From Deltaproteobacteria bacterium (GTDB taxonomy: Bacteria > Myxococcota_C > UBA6777), in assembly GCA_006226375.1 (NCBI GenBank), contig SBHC01000048.1, positions 18,913-82,912 on the forward strand: 64,000 nt of DNA, in the 5' to 3' direction. Below the pieces are notes generated by a model that was given only the letters and a program-made list of their open reading frames with translations, was not told the DNA's origin and searched no databases. A program made the position numbers and the translations under genes. This document shows positions 1 to 10,700 of this stretch, one piece after another. Position 1 is the stretch's first letter. Every line of letters begins with the position of its first letter.

Positions 1-28
1 TTGTTGTCCTTAAGCCAAGAGGGTTGCT

Positions 29-1777
29 GTGTACAAGTCCTTGCGTTCAACAAGGGTGGGGCGAACCCACTCCAAGCGATGTTCCCCATGTCTGCTGCTT
101 CTTGCTTCCACTTTGTTGTTGACTTTGTCTGCTTTTCCAACGGCTTCGGATGCTGCTGCGCCTCCTGCATTGGGGGCGAAGAACGGCATGATTGCCACCG
201 ATCATCCTTTGGCTTCTCAAGCGGGAGCCGCCATCTTGAAGCAAGGTGGTAACGCCGTGGACGCCATTTGCGCGGCGGTGTTTGCTCAAAGTGTTGTGAA
301 CCCCTTGGGCTCTGGGCTGGGGGGAGGCGGCTTCTTGTTGGTGAAAATGGCGAACAAGCCTGTGCGAGTGCTCGACTTTCGTGAGCGAGCACCTGCTGCA
401 GCTCATCGCGCGATGTACCTCAAAAAGGGACTGTCCAAGTATGCGAGCCAAACCGGAGGGTTGGCCATCGCCATTCCCGGTGAAGTGAGAGGCTGTGCGA
501 CAGCGATTCAGACGTACGGGAAGCTCCCTCTTAAAAAGGTCTTGGCTCCTGCCATTCGCTTCGCCCGACACGGTTTTCCTGTGGGGCATCATCTTGCATC
601 AGGTCTCAAGTACCGTCGCAAACGTTACATTCGGTTCCGCGAACTGGCGAAGGTGTTTTATCCAAAAGGCAAGGCTCTGAAGCTCGGCGAAACCCTCAAG
701 CGACCTCGACTGGTCAAGACCTTTTTGGCGCTCGCCAAGCACGGTCCGGATGTCTTTTACAAGGGCTGGATCGCCAAAGACATTGTTGCGGCTTCCAAGG
801 CTCATGGCGGGATTCTGACTCTCAACGATCTGGCCAACTACAAAGTGACTTGGCGCAAACCCCTTCAAACCACCTACCGCGGCTACACCATTCATACGAT
901 GCCTCCGCCTTCATCGGGAGGGATTGTCATCATCCAGGCTCTCAACATGCTTCGGAAGAAGAACCTGCGGAAGTTGGGTCATAACTCTTCTGGGTATCTT
1001 CACTTGTTGAGCGAAGCCTTGCAGCATGCTTTTGCCGACCGGGCGCGGTTTCTCGGTGACACTGACTTCGTGAAGGTTCCTCTGGCATGGCTGACCTCCC
1101 AGAAGTACGCCAATCGCTTGTGGAAGCGGGTGACCTCAAAGGTGAAGCCTGCCAAACAGTACGGTTCCCAGCGACTTCCTACTACCGCTCCTCATCGCGG
1201 AGGAGGCACCAGCCACTTGAGCGTGGTGGACCGGTTTGGAAACGCTGTGGCGCTTACAACCACCATCAACACCGGCTTTGGCTCCAAGGTCATGGCACCT
1301 CGTTCGGGTATCATCCTTAACAATGAGATGGATGACTTTACGACTCGTCCCGGCAAACCCAACGCGTTTGGCTTGATTCAGAGTCATCTCAATGAGATCG
1401 CGCCGGGCAAGCGACCGCTGTCGAGTATGTCACCGACGATTGTGACCCGAAAAGGGAAGGTTCGTTTGGTCGTGGGAGGTTCGGGTGGGCCAACCATCAT
1501 TACCGGAACGCTGCAGGTTCTTCTCAACGTGTTGGATTTCGGGATGAACGTGTCTGATGCTGTCTCTCGCAGCCGGATTCACCACCAGTGGATGCCTCAA
1601 ATGCTTGCGATCGAACGAGATCTCCCCAAGGATGTGGTGGTCAATCTCAAACGCCGAGGGCATCGGGTGTTTTCATTTCGCAAGCCATTTACAGCTGTGC
1701 AAGCTGTGGAAGTTAAAGGACGACGTCGCTATGGCGCTTCGGACCCGCGAAAGTACGGTCGTCCTGAAGGTCATTAA
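29..1777 (+). CDS. ggt: Gamma-glutamyltransferase (glutathione hydrolase)
   Basis: 582 aa, normal length for the family. This periplasmic Ntn-hydrolase cleaves gamma-glutamyl bonds of glutathione and transfers the glutamyl group to water or amino acids. Residues about 20-45 form a signal peptide. The N-terminal motif GLGGGGF lies near residue 100. The autoprocessing and catalytic threonine is about T394 in GGGTSHLSVVD, followed by the conserved INTGFGS and ILNNEMDDF segments and the GSGGPTII glycine loop, so both large and small subunit parts are intact. The GTG start at 29 is preceded by AAGAGG and by an in-frame stop at 11-13, so the gene is complete although it sits at the window edge. It is followed by a separate plus-strand gene. 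Identification is firm; whether it favours hydrolysis or transpeptidation cannot be read. Confidence 0.95.
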   Translation: MYKSLRSTRVGRTHSKRCSPCLLLLASTLLLTLSAFPTASDAAAPPALGAKNGMIATDHPLASQAGAAILKQGGNAVDAICAAVFAQSVVNPLGSGLGGGGFLLVKMANKPVRVLDFRERAPAAAHRAMYLKKGLSKYASQTGGLAIAIPGEVRGCATAIQTYGKLPLKKVLAPAIRFARHGFPVGHHLASGLKYRRKRYIRFRELAKVFYPKGKALKLGETLKRPRLVKTFLALAKHGPDVFYKGWIAKDIVAASKAHGGILTLNDLANYKVTWRKPLQTTYRGYTIHTMPPPSSGGIVIIQALNMLRKKNLRKLGHNSSGYLHLLSEALQHAFADRARFLGDTDFVKVPLAWLTSQKYANRLWKRVTSKVKPAKQYGSQRLPTTAPHRGGGTSHLSVVDRFGNAVALTTTINTGFGSKVMAPRSGIILNNEMDDFTTRPGKPNAFGLIQSHLNEIAPGKRPLSSMSPTIVTRKGKVRLVVGGSGGPTIITGTLQVLLNVLDFGMNVSDAVSRSRIHHQWMPQMLAIERDLPKDVVVNLKRRGHRVFSFRKPFTAVQAVEVKGRRRYGASDPRKYGRPEGH

Positions 1778-1915
1778 GCAGGTCTCCCAATGAGCAGAGC
1801 GGATACGTTCTTTACTTGTTAGAATCAAACAATCAAAACCAGCCAGGCGGAAGAGAGCGCTGAAGTGTCTTCTGCTTTGGTTGGCGACTCATTCCTAAAG
1901 GAGAGACAATCCAAG

Positions 1916-3856
1916 ATGCGGTCTCATCGATGGACAAAAACGCTGGGTGTGTTGGTGCTGGGGCTTGTGTGCGCTGGAGTCTGGGCTTCGTTTTCCTGGG
2001 CAGACGACGATGAATTGTTTGTGCTTCCTGGAGATCGCGGCGCTCCACCGCCACGACGACGTGCCAAAGCCAAGGCTCGCTACAAAAAAGATTCCTCTCT
2101 TCCCCCCATTTATGGACCGCCCAAAGAGTGGCAGTCGTTCCGAAGTACAGCCCGGATTACCTGCGCTGTTCGGCTGGGCAAGTTTCTTTGGGCTGGCACC
2201 GAAAGTGGTTTGATCCGTTGGGACCTGCGCTCTGGGGGTTACCGCTTTTACGTTCCCAAGATTAAGCGGGCTGACGCTCGCGACGTGTTGTCCATTGCTG
2301 CAGGCCCCAAAGGTGGCTTGTGGGTTGGGACTCGATTTGGTTTGGCCTGGCTGAAACGTGGTCGTTCGCGTTGGAAGTTTTTTCACAAAAAGCACGGGCT
2401 TCCTGATGACCGAGTGCAAGCGGTTAAGTGGGTTCGGGGTGTTCTCTGGGTGGGAACCAAGCGGGGCGTTGCTCGCCGCCGCCGCGGCCGTTGGAAGCGC
2501 TGGACTGTTCGCAACGGCTTGCCCTCCGGTGACATTCGAGCGATTGGAGCGGATTCTCGTGGACGTGTCTGGTTCAGCCCCAACATCACCGCGCCCTTCT
2601 ATTGGACCGGTCGCAGGTTCCGCAAAGTGCGGAAGTTCCCGGTCGTGGGCGCGACTTGCATTGTTCCTGGGAAGCGAGGCAGCTTGTGGCTCTGCAGCGA
2701 TCAAGGAGCCGTGTACTACAACGGGCGCAAAGCCCGAGTGTTTACCGTGGACCACGGCCTCGCTGGGATTGAGGTGCAGAGCATCTTTGTGGATCCCAGC
2801 GGTGGTGCCTGGATTGGAACCAAGCGCAAAGGCATCAGCTACTACAAAGACGGACGCTGGGTGACCATGAACCGACTTCACGGTCTGCCCGGTCTGAATG
2901 TTAAGGCGATTGTTGCTGCGCCGGGTGGTTCGTTGGTGGCTGCCACGTTCTTGAGCGGCTTGGCCCGCTACTCGAAAAGTCGCTGGCAGCGGCTCCCTGT
3001 TGGGATTGTCGGAAACCGAATTCAGGCGATCACGGACTCTCCCGACGGCGCGGTGTGGGTTGGGACAGCGTCAGGTGTCAGCCGTTACTTCCAAGGGTAT
3101 TGGTACAACCTGACTCCGATCTTGCCTCACCCTGATGTTCGGGCGCTTACCTTTGATCCAGCGGGTCGTGTCTGGATTGGAACCTACGGTGGCGGTGTGG
3201 TCCGCTACGACGGCGAAAAGTGGCAGTCCTTCGACGTGATGAACGGTCTCGCTAGCAACAAAATTGTAGGCGCTGGATTGACGCCCGAAGGCCTCTGGTT
3301 TGTTCACCAACACAAAGGCGTGACCCTGTTCAACGGAAAGACCTGGAAGGTGTTTCGGGGCTCCAACACCAACGGCGTGTTGTCTCCGACGTACCCTGTG
3401 AGTCGAATGGCTGTGGACAGCAAGTTCCGGCTGTGGATTGCGACCAAAGGTGGCGGTCTTGTGGTTCGTCATCCTGGCGGACGTTGGGAAAAAATCGCTG
3501 AACTGCGTAGCGGAACCAAGTACGGCGTGGTCTACGACGTCGCTGGAGATGCCAGCGGTCGCGTGTGGATCGGCACCAAAGCAGGGCTGTATCGCTACGA
3601 TGAAGGCAAGCTGAAGCGTTTCACTACAAACGAAGGTCTTCCAGACAACCGCGTCACTGCCGTAGCTACTGAAGGCGACAAAGTCTGGGTGGGTACTCCC
3701 AAAGGTGTCGGCTGTCTCGACGGTTTGGCGTGGCGACGATTCACTCGTGACGTAGGTCTGGCCTCCAACGATGTGGCCTTTATTGGTGTAACGCCTTGGG
3801 GAGAGAAGTGGTTCGGAACGGCCCTGGATGGTCTCACCATCTACCGAGGCCAGTAA
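1916..3856 (+). CDS. Secreted two-component-regulator-type beta-propeller protein
   Basis: 646 aa. I chose the ATG at 1916, downstream of AAGGAG, over an upstream GTG at 1865 because it directly begins a signal peptide (MRSHRWTKTLGVLVLGLV). The mature part is about a dozen or more repeats of roughly 40 residues with the pattern G-x-[VL]-W-[IV]-G-T-x-x-G-[VL] followed by a short W/Y/F strand and 'GLP-x-x-x-[VI]'. This is the 'Reg_prop' ligand-binding sensor pattern that normally forms paired seven-bladed propellers in hybrid histidine kinases. Here nothing follows the propellers: no membrane helix, Y_Y_Y domain or kinase. It therefore looks like a free exported propeller. Ligand and partner are unknown. 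Confidence 0.85.
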   Translation: MRSHRWTKTLGVLVLGLVCAGVWASFSWADDDELFVLPGDRGAPPPRRRAKAKARYKKDSSLPPIYGPPKEWQSFRSTARITCAVRLGKFLWAGTESGLIRWDLRSGGYRFYVPKIKRADARDVLSIAAGPKGGLWVGTRFGLAWLKRGRSRWKFFHKKHGLPDDRVQAVKWVRGVLWVGTKRGVARRRRGRWKRWTVRNGLPSGDIRAIGADSRGRVWFSPNITAPFYWTGRRFRKVRKFPVVGATCIVPGKRGSLWLCSDQGAVYYNGRKARVFTVDHGLAGIEVQSIFVDPSGGAWIGTKRKGISYYKDGRWVTMNRLHGLPGLNVKAIVAAPGGSLVAATFLSGLARYSKSRWQRLPVGIVGNRIQAITDSPDGAVWVGTASGVSRYFQGYWYNLTPILPHPDVRALTFDPAGRVWIGTYGGGVVRYDGEKWQSFDVMNGLASNKIVGAGLTPEGLWFVHQHKGVTLFNGKTWKVFRGSNTNGVLSPTYPVSRMAVDSKFRLWIATKGGGLVVRHPGGRWEKIAELRSGTKYGVVYDVAGDASGRVWIGTKAGLYRYDEGKLKRFTTNEGLPDNRVTAVATEGDKVWVGTPKGVGCLDGLAWRRFTRDVGLASNDVAFIGVTPWGEKWFGTALDGLTIYRGQ

Positions 3857-3885
3857 CCTGTAAGGAAGGTGCAGGAAGAGGGGGT

Positions 3886-5421
3886 TTATTTCTTGCAGCA
3901 GAAGTGCTTGGAGGGGATGGGGTGAACGCCCTTGCGTTTGGGGTGTTCCCACGAGAGCTTGATCACCGACATGCCGCGCGCTTCAAACATTTGCAGGTGA
4001 AGGGGGTGCCAGCCTTTTTCTAGGAAGAGGACCTTGCACTTGCTTCGGGCTCCACCCACGCGCCAGTCTTTGACGACGTCTTTGGTGCCCACCCGGAATT
4101 GAGCGCCGTCATCGTACTCAGCGCACAGTCGGTACTTTCCGCTGTGGGGAGCTTCCAGGTAACCCTTCCAACGAACGCTGTAGAAGTCCGCAGGGACTTT
4201 CTTGATGGGGCGGTTGTGCCAGTACATGTTGATGCCGCGGTCGACACGTCGGGCGATGAAGCGGTTGAAGTTTTGTCCGCCGTAGTAGTTGCCGACAATC
4301 CCACCAGTGATGGAGCCTTTGGGCAAGGGCACGGCCGAAATGACGGGTGGACGCAAGAACCACCACAGCACAACGGCAGCGATGGCCAGCGTTCCAACGC
4401 TCACGGACGAAACCAACAGGCGACGTCGGGTGCGCTGCTTACGCTCTTCATCCAGGGTCAGGCGACGGTGCGTTTGACGACGGAGTTCACGAGCCAGGGA
4501 GAGCAGAGGCTGGGTTAGCTGCTCCACTTCGAGGTCGTTGTTGCCGTAGGTTTGGGTGACCAAAGGAGCCAACACCTGGTGACGCTTTTGGAAAGCCTCC
4601 AGGCGGAAGGGGAAGTACACCACTTCAGGCTTCGACAGGTACCGATGGGTCGAGAATTGCTTGAGCAAGAAGCTCCACATGTCCTTGGCGTTGGTGTATT
4701 CCTGGCCGTAGAGTGCGGCACCCCAGCGGGTCAGTCGCTCCAACAAGGACTCAATGATTTGGGCATTGCTCCAGGCGTGGTGGCCGGCGGTGGGGAAGTC
4801 TTGCTCCAGGTTCCGCAGCAAGCGTTGGATCTCTTCCAGCGCAGCCAACACGTGACGACGTGCTGTCGCCGGGTAGCCTTCTTTTTGCTTGTAGCTCTCG
4901 ATGATCTGGTCCGGCTGCAGCTCGGTATCGGTCACGGAGTAACGCTGCAGGAGTTCGGTCTCACGAGGGGTCAAGACCACGGGCTTGATGTCGCTGCCGT
5001 TGGCCTCGCCCCACGCGGCGATCTCATTGAGGATGCTGTTCACAGTCTTGAGGTGGTACTTGCGAATCAACACCACCAATTCAAGAGAAGCAGGCACCTT
5101 GCCGGAAGCTGCTGGAGCTGCTTCTTCTGGCTCGCTAACTTTCGCAGTCTCTGTGGCGGCTGCTTCTGCAGCGTCACTTTCAGAGGCACTTTCGGTTGTC
5201 TGTGATGCTTCGCCTTCTGTTGCTTCGGACGAAGCTGACGTGTCATCTGCTGCCGCGAGGGTGTCGGATGCTTCCGCTGTCGGCTCCGAGGTCTCGTCAG
5301 TGGTGGCTGTTTCAGCCTGGGCTTGGGCGGCAGAGGTCAAAGCAAACGCTTCCCCTGCGATTCGAACTTCCTGAATCGACGGGTGGTTTCGCTTAAGTTG
5401 GTTCACGAACTGTTCAAGCAT
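3886..5421 (-). CDS. Single-pass membrane protein with C-terminal PA14-like domain
   Basis: 511 aa. Residues about 30-100 are Ala/Glu/Thr/Ser-rich low complexity. A helical middle section follows, then one membrane helix near residue 350 (LLVSSVSVGTLAIAAVVLWW). After it comes an exported domain of about 140 aa that resembles PA14 (GNYYGG..., '...VRWKGYLEAPHSGKYRLC', 'DDGAQFRVG', 'LSWEHP'). There is no signal peptide, so the long N-terminal part is probably cytoplasmic and the PA14-like part periplasmic. The start has AAAGAG seven bases upstream. It converges on the propeller gene with a 29-bp gap. PA14 folds often bind carbohydrate; the function here is unknown. Confidence 0.75.
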   Translation of the reverse strand: MLEQFVNQLKRNHPSIQEVRIAGEAFALTSAAQAQAETATTDETSEPTAEASDTLAAADDTSASSEATEGEASQTTESASESDAAEAAATETAKVSEPEEAAPAASGKVPASLELVVLIRKYHLKTVNSILNEIAAWGEANGSDIKPVVLTPRETELLQRYSVTDTELQPDQIIESYKQKEGYPATARRHVLAALEEIQRLLRNLEQDFPTAGHHAWSNAQIIESLLERLTRWGAALYGQEYTNAKDMWSFLLKQFSTHRYLSKPEVVYFPFRLEAFQKRHQVLAPLVTQTYGNNDLEVEQLTQPLLSLARELRRQTHRRLTLDEERKQRTRRRLLVSSVSVGTLAIAAVVLWWFLRPPVISAVPLPKGSITGGIVGNYYGGQNFNRFIARRVDRGINMYWHNRPIKKVPADFYSVRWKGYLEAPHSGKYRLCAEYDDGAQFRVGTKDVVKDWRVGGARSKCKVLFLEKGWHPLHLQMFEARGMSVIKLSWEHPKRKGVHPIPSKHFCCKK

Positions 5422-5532
5422 GGGTTTACTCTTTGCGTTACAGTGGACAGCAAATGATTTGCAAAGGGGCTATCAGATTCAGGCGATGGTGTCAATATCG
5501 TCCGAACATCTCGGGACATTCGGTTCTAGGCT

Positions 5533-6543
5533 TCAAGGTCGGAGGCCACGATGAATGGCAAGAAACAGAAGGGCGAGGCCAACGGCGATGGGATATTGTT
5601 CTTTCGGGCGCTTCCGTTTGTGATTCTTGCGCGCCGTTCGGCCGAGACTTTGAATCACCTGGCGCGCTCGGGACAACTCAGGTCCTACTTGAGACCATGT
5701 CCACATCCAACCGTTGGCTGCCTGAGCCAGCAGTCTTAACTCTTTTTGGGGAATGGGTGTCCATGATGGATTGTGCCACTTTTGCCCTGGCTTAAAAGGG
5801 ATGTTAAGGTCTGGCGGTGGAAGTCGGCCGGGTTTCGTTGGGGCAGGTCGTGTGTTTCCTCCAACCCCAACCACCAACAACTTAATGTTGTGTTGGCGCA
5901 AACCTTTCGCTGCTTCCAAGGCGGCCTGTTGGTTCTTGGCGTCGCCATCGGTAAGGACAAGAATGACGCGGTCGTACGCTGCCTGCTTGTGCCGCAACAG
6001 ACGGCGTTGGGCCAGACGAAGCGCGTCGGCCAGGCCCTCGCCTGGGTCCGTGAGGAATCCCGGTCGTGTTTGCCAGGTAAGCTCACGAAGGGCCGCAGTA
6101 TCGCGGGTGAGGGGAGCTTGAAGTCCTGCCTCGCTCGCAAAACCTATCAAAGCGATGCGGTCACCGGAGAGCCGCTCTGCCAGGCTTTGTACCGCAAACA
6201 TCGCCTGGTGCCAGCGGGTGGGGCGTAAGTCAGAGAGACCCATAGAGGGCGAGACATCCAGCACCACCATTAAATCCAATCCTTGGGGTTGGCGTTCTTT
6301 TAGCGTGGTTCCCCACTGTGGGCGGGCAAGAGCCAACAACAAAAAAACCACAGCCAAACAAAGGCTGAGGTCAGCGCTGATGACTTTCCATCGCGGCAAC
6401 AACACCCCCCAACGTTGGAGAAAACGGGCAGAGGCCCAGCGATGCAACGTGTGGCTCTGCCATCGTCGGTACAACCAAAGACACCAACCAAGAGCCACCA
6501 CCAAACCAAGCCAGGGCAAAAGCTGAGGAGCACCAAATGTCAC
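5533..6543 (-). CDS. BatB-like VWA-domain membrane protein
   Basis: 336 aa. Two N-terminal membrane helices (residues about 7-25 and 55-75) are followed by a von Willebrand A domain with an intact metal-binding motif (D-V-S-P-S in LDVSPSMG) and the later VILVLTDGDAKN strand. One helix lies at the C-terminus (IAVGLALLFLAI). This is the layout of BatA/BatB (Aer-type) proteins. The GTG start has AAAGGAG at ideal spacing. It lies 21 bp downstream of a second VWA gene on the same strand, forming a two-gene unit. In other bacteria such pairs sit with a MoxR ATPase and BatD; here the BatD-like gene is about 44 kb away. Role in envelope stress is family knowledge, not shown here. Confidence 0.85.
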   Translation of the reverse strand: MTFGAPQLLPWLGLVVALGWCLWLYRRWQSHTLHRWASARFLQRWGVLLPRWKVISADLSLCLAVVFLLLALARPQWGTTLKERQPQGLDLMVVLDVSPSMGLSDLRPTRWHQAMFAVQSLAERLSGDRIALIGFASEAGLQAPLTRDTAALRELTWQTRPGFLTDPGEGLADALRLAQRRLLRHKQAAYDRVILVLTDGDAKNQQAALEAAKGLRQHNIKLLVVGVGGNTRPAPTKPGRLPPPDLNIPFKPGQKWHNPSWTPIPQKELRLLAQAANGWMWTWSQVGPELSRARQVIQSLGRTARKNHKRKRPKEQYPIAVGLALLFLAIHRGLRP

Positions 6544-6564
6544 AAATCTCTCCTTTGACCTGGT

Positions 6565-7578
6565 TCAGGGGATGCCACGGAAGACGGTCCATTCCAACAA
6601 CAAAAGCAGACCCAGCAAGCCCAAGGCAGGCCAGAGCAACCACGCAAACAGATCTTGGTACACCGCGACATACCGAGGTCGCTTGGTGCGTGCAGGGAAC
6701 ATGCTTTTGAGCATGGCCTGGAAACGAGCTTGGAGTGTGGCGTCTTTTGTAATGCGGTGGGCTCTCCCACGACTGATCTGAGCGACCTGTTGCAACGCTT
6801 TCCAGGGCGTGGTTGCCAGGGGAAGAGGTTGCCCAGGCTGCCACGAAGAAGGCACGGCCGGAGCGCTTTTGCGTCGGTCCTCTGCGGTGATGCGGCCCAT
6901 CAATAACGCGTGAATCGGGATGTTCATCTGACGAGAACGAAGCGCGGCGCGGATCGGATGGATCCGACCTGCGTTGGTCTCGCCGTCTGTGATCAGCAAG
7001 ATGGCACGTCGTCGCTGAGGTTGGAAGCGCAAACGAGCCAGGGCCGTTGCGAGCGCATCGCCCATCGCGGTTTTGTTGCCGATCTGACCGGCGCGGACTT
7101 CTCGAAGCATCTCCTGCAGCATGAGATGGTCTGTTGTCAGCGGGCACAACGTATAGGCCTTGCTTGCAAAGATGACGAGACCAAAGCGGTCGTTGCGTTG
7201 TCTTTTGGTTTTGAGAATCGTTTGCAACAAGCGTTGGGCTGCGACAATCCGTGAAGGTTGGAGGTCTCGGGCCAGCATACTCTCCGATAGATCGAGCACA
7301 AACACAACATCAGCGCCCTTGTCCCAAACAGGCCAACGATCGAGCACTCGTTGGGGTCCTGGCAAGGCCAACGCAACCAACAATCCCACCAGGAGGTAGC
7401 CGTATCGGTACCTCTGGGCAAGCCAACTTCGGAAGTTTTGTTGGGTGTGGAGGGTTTGGAGGGTGGAAAAAGGCAAGCGTTTTTGATGTGCCAAAGCATG
7501 CCGTTGCCAGAAGTATCCCAAAGGAACCCCAAACAGTACCAACAACAGCCATGGATTTTGCCAGTGAATCATCAACAT
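6565..7578 (-). CDS. BatA-like VWA-domain membrane protein
   Basis: 337 aa from the ATG at 7578; an ATG at 7572 and a GTG at 7626 are alternative starts, the last giving an unlikely N-terminus before the first helix. Helices lie near residues 8-25 and 55-75. The VWA domain has the MIDAS motif D-L-S-E-S in VLDLSESMLARDL, then VIFASKAYTLCPLT and ILLITDGETNAG. A C-terminal helix spans WLLWPALGLLGLLLLLEW. It is homologous in layout to its downstream neighbour, and the two probably form a hetero-oligomer in the inner membrane. It is transcribed divergently from the large lipoprotein gene at 7722. Confidence 0.85.
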   Translation of the reverse strand: MLMIHWQNPWLLLVLFGVPLGYFWQRHALAHQKRLPFSTLQTLHTQQNFRSWLAQRYRYGYLLVGLLVALALPGPQRVLDRWPVWDKGADVVFVLDLSESMLARDLQPSRIVAAQRLLQTILKTKRQRNDRFGLVIFASKAYTLCPLTTDHLMLQEMLREVRAGQIGNKTAMGDALATALARLRFQPQRRRAILLITDGETNAGRIHPIRAALRSRQMNIPIHALLMGRITAEDRRKSAPAVPSSWQPGQPLPLATTPWKALQQVAQISRGRAHRITKDATLQARFQAMLKSMFPARTKRPRYVAVYQDLFAWLLWPALGLLGLLLLLEWTVFRGIP

Positions 7579-7721
7579 CAAGCGACCGCTTCCGACCTGA
7601 AGATCGGAGTCTCCTTTTGTCTGCACCTACCTGCTCTCAAGCGTCCTTGGCAATATTGCAAAACTCCACTCTCTATGCAACACTCCGCCCCATGTTGTTG
7701 GATGGAGCGAGTGAAAGGGAG

Positions 7722-10700
7722 ATGAACGTGCGCCGACATGGATTTCGTGCAGGCGGGTGGACGTGGGTAGGTCTTTGGGCCGCTCTGTTCCTGCTTTTGG
7801 GTTGCAAGCCAGAGAAAAAGTCGTTGGAAGAGTTGGAGCCTCTGCGGCTTGTCCCTCTCTCTCAACGTCCGGCCCCTTCTCGGCGTTTGCCTTCTTTGCC
7901 TTCGTCTCCAGAAGCCCGAGGTGCGTCGTCTCAGACGCCCACGTACCGGGCCAAACCTGTCCCTGGGCAGAAGATGTTCGACTACGGAACAGGCTTGCAA
8001 GGTTGGAAAGGGTACGGAACCTGCGAGGGGAAACGCGAATCGCGCATCGGTCATCACGGGAAGGGCTCGCTGTGGTTGTCGTGCTTTGACAACCGGCAAA
8101 GCTACACCTTTTATCGGACCTTGCAGAATCTGAAGCCGGGTCAATACAAGGTCACGTCCTGGCTTCGAGGTTTGGATGTTAAGAAGGGACAGTGGGACGT
8201 CTCCGTTTGGGTGTTTGCCGACGGCGGCGAAGGTATCCGCTCTCCCATCAAGAATCTAAAAGGCACCTTTGCGTGGAGTCGGTTGACATACACCATCAAG
8301 GTGAAGGGCAACTCGCTTACCCTCTGGTTCCGGCTTAAGTCGCAAGGGCAGCTGTGGGTCGACGATGTGGTGGTCGCGCCTTACTCTGGGGCTGCTATCT
8401 CTGGAAAGCTCGAACGATCACCCAACAAGCTACCGGAAGCCGGCGGGCGTGGGGTCGGCAAGCGATGCAAGCGTTGTTATCGTTGGTGGCCACCTCAGCA
8501 TCGGCACTGTCCTGTGTGTGGAGGAGCGACTCATGAGCCCGATCCTCACACGATGTTTGCGCCTCGCCAACGTCAAGCTACTAAACAGAGCAAGTCTCCT
8601 TCCCGTCCCAAGGTTCGGGTGCTTTTGGACTTTGAAGCAGCAGAACAATCCCGCGAAGAGCGTCACCATCCGTTTCGTAATTACCGCTCGAAGGCGACAT
8701 CCGGTCGTCGTGCGGCTGTTATGGTGTACGGTCGGTACAACAACATGACGCTGTCAGATCGGGGGTTTTCCAACTGGTCGGGGTATCGTTACATCGCGAT
8801 GGATGTGTTCAACCCCATGCAAAAACACGTCGCCTTTCATCTGTGCTTAAATGACAAGCCGATCAACAGCTATTGGAACCAGCTCAATCACATCGTACGC
8901 TTGGCCCCTGGCTGGAATCGGCTGCGCTTTTCTCTTCGGCGTTATGTGGGAGAGCGTGGCTCGGTTCGCATCCGACGACGGATCAACCTCTCTCACATCC
9001 GACGGTTTTGGTTTGCGGTCGGGGCGGAAAAACCAGAACGGCGTGACCCTGCTTTCCTGGTGGATCACATTCGTTTGGAGCAGGGAGAGCCTCCTCCCAA
9101 GGTCTTTGCGGGTCTGTATCGGTTCGACTTTGTCACCCAGCGGGATCGCACCCAGCCTGGCTTCGTCGGCATAACAACGCAACATCAGTACAAGCCGTCT
9201 GTTGGCTTCGGTTTCCAGAAGACGAAGGTCTGGCGACGGATTGATTCCAAGTACGCTGACACCCTGTTGCGCGACGCGATTCTGACGCCGGAAGGGTCCT
9301 TTCGTGTGGATGTTCCCAACGGAACCTACGATGTCTGGTTGTTCGCTCGGCATTTGGGAATGTGGTACGAGCACTTCTGGAAACGCCGAAAGATCTGGAT
9401 CAATGGACGCTTGTGGCACAACACACACCGCCACCATGCGCGTCATTACTTGAAGGACTTTCTCCGCCTCCAGGACATCGTCCCCACGCCCAAGGACGAA
9501 GCCTACGACCTCTACCTACGAAAGCTGCTGGCTCCCTTCCGAACCAAAGTGACTGTGACCAACGGCGCTTTGGTGATTCGCTGGAAAGGGGATGGCCCTG
9601 CGATTGCCCTCAACGCTTTGTTGTTCTACCCCCGCTCCAAGCGCAAACAAGGGCTGGCGTTTGTCCGTCAGCTTCGACGTCAACAGCGCAACGAATTTCG
9701 CCAGATCTCACGAAAGCTTGCTCCTTTGGCAAAGGTCGAACGGGGAGCGATTAAGCGGGCGGATCGGCGTCGTGGCTTTTATGCTCCGTTGATCGAGCCT
9801 TCGTCGTACGTTCGTTACAATTGGGTGTTGCGCAGCCGGGGTCGAAAGATTGCTTTGCAGGGGGGCTGGGGACAGCGCCCGATGCAGGCGTTGATGGTTC
9901 GTAACTTCCAGAACAAGGCGCGCTTGCAAATCAAAGTCTCGTCACTTCGCTCACGTCGGGGCTTTGTGATTCCTGCCAGCGCTGTGTTGCTTCGCTACGG
10001 CGTGGAGCAGTTTGTGGGGCATGAGATTAACCACGAAACCTACGAGTTGGCTCCCCGGTTCCTGCGGGACTTCCCGGAGAAAGGGCTCTTGCTACATCCC
10101 AATCATAGCTTGTTGGTGTGGATGCACATTCCGTTGCAGAAGTCGTCCATGAAGGCCGGGGCCTACCGGGGGACCCTTCAGGTGAAGATGCACGGCAAGG
10201 CCATTCGGTACCCCATTCGTTTGAAGGTCCACCCTTTTTCGTTGCCCAAAGTGGATATCCCTGTGGGCTATTTTGGCTTGGACCCTGTCTCGTTTGAGTA
10301 CTTCGAGGGCGAGGGCGTACGGGAAGTTAAACGCAAGTGGCGCAAGAAGGTCTTGGAGCATCTGAGCGAACGTGGCTTCTCAACCTGGACCTCTCTACCC
10401 TCTACCCAGATCCGCAACCAGGGCGGACGGATCAAGGCCAACACAGACGAAGTCTCCTGGCTGCTTAAGTTGGCAAGTCGGCTGGGCTTTCAGCAACCTA
10501 TCTTCACATACGGCGGAGGCTTCATCGACAATCTTCTTCAGATCGACAACAACGAATACATCTTGGACCTCCCACAGAAGAAGTATCGGGAACAATCGGC
10601 CCGGATCCTGCAGAGGTTCTTCAAAAAACACTCCATTCCAATCGTGTACAACTTCAGCGACGAAGCCACTGGGTACAGCCAGAAAGTCGAGCGTGATAAA

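Noticed and set aside
1895..2881. 328-codon open frame antisense to the propeller gene
   Set aside because: It mirrors the repeat codons of the propeller and shows no domain.
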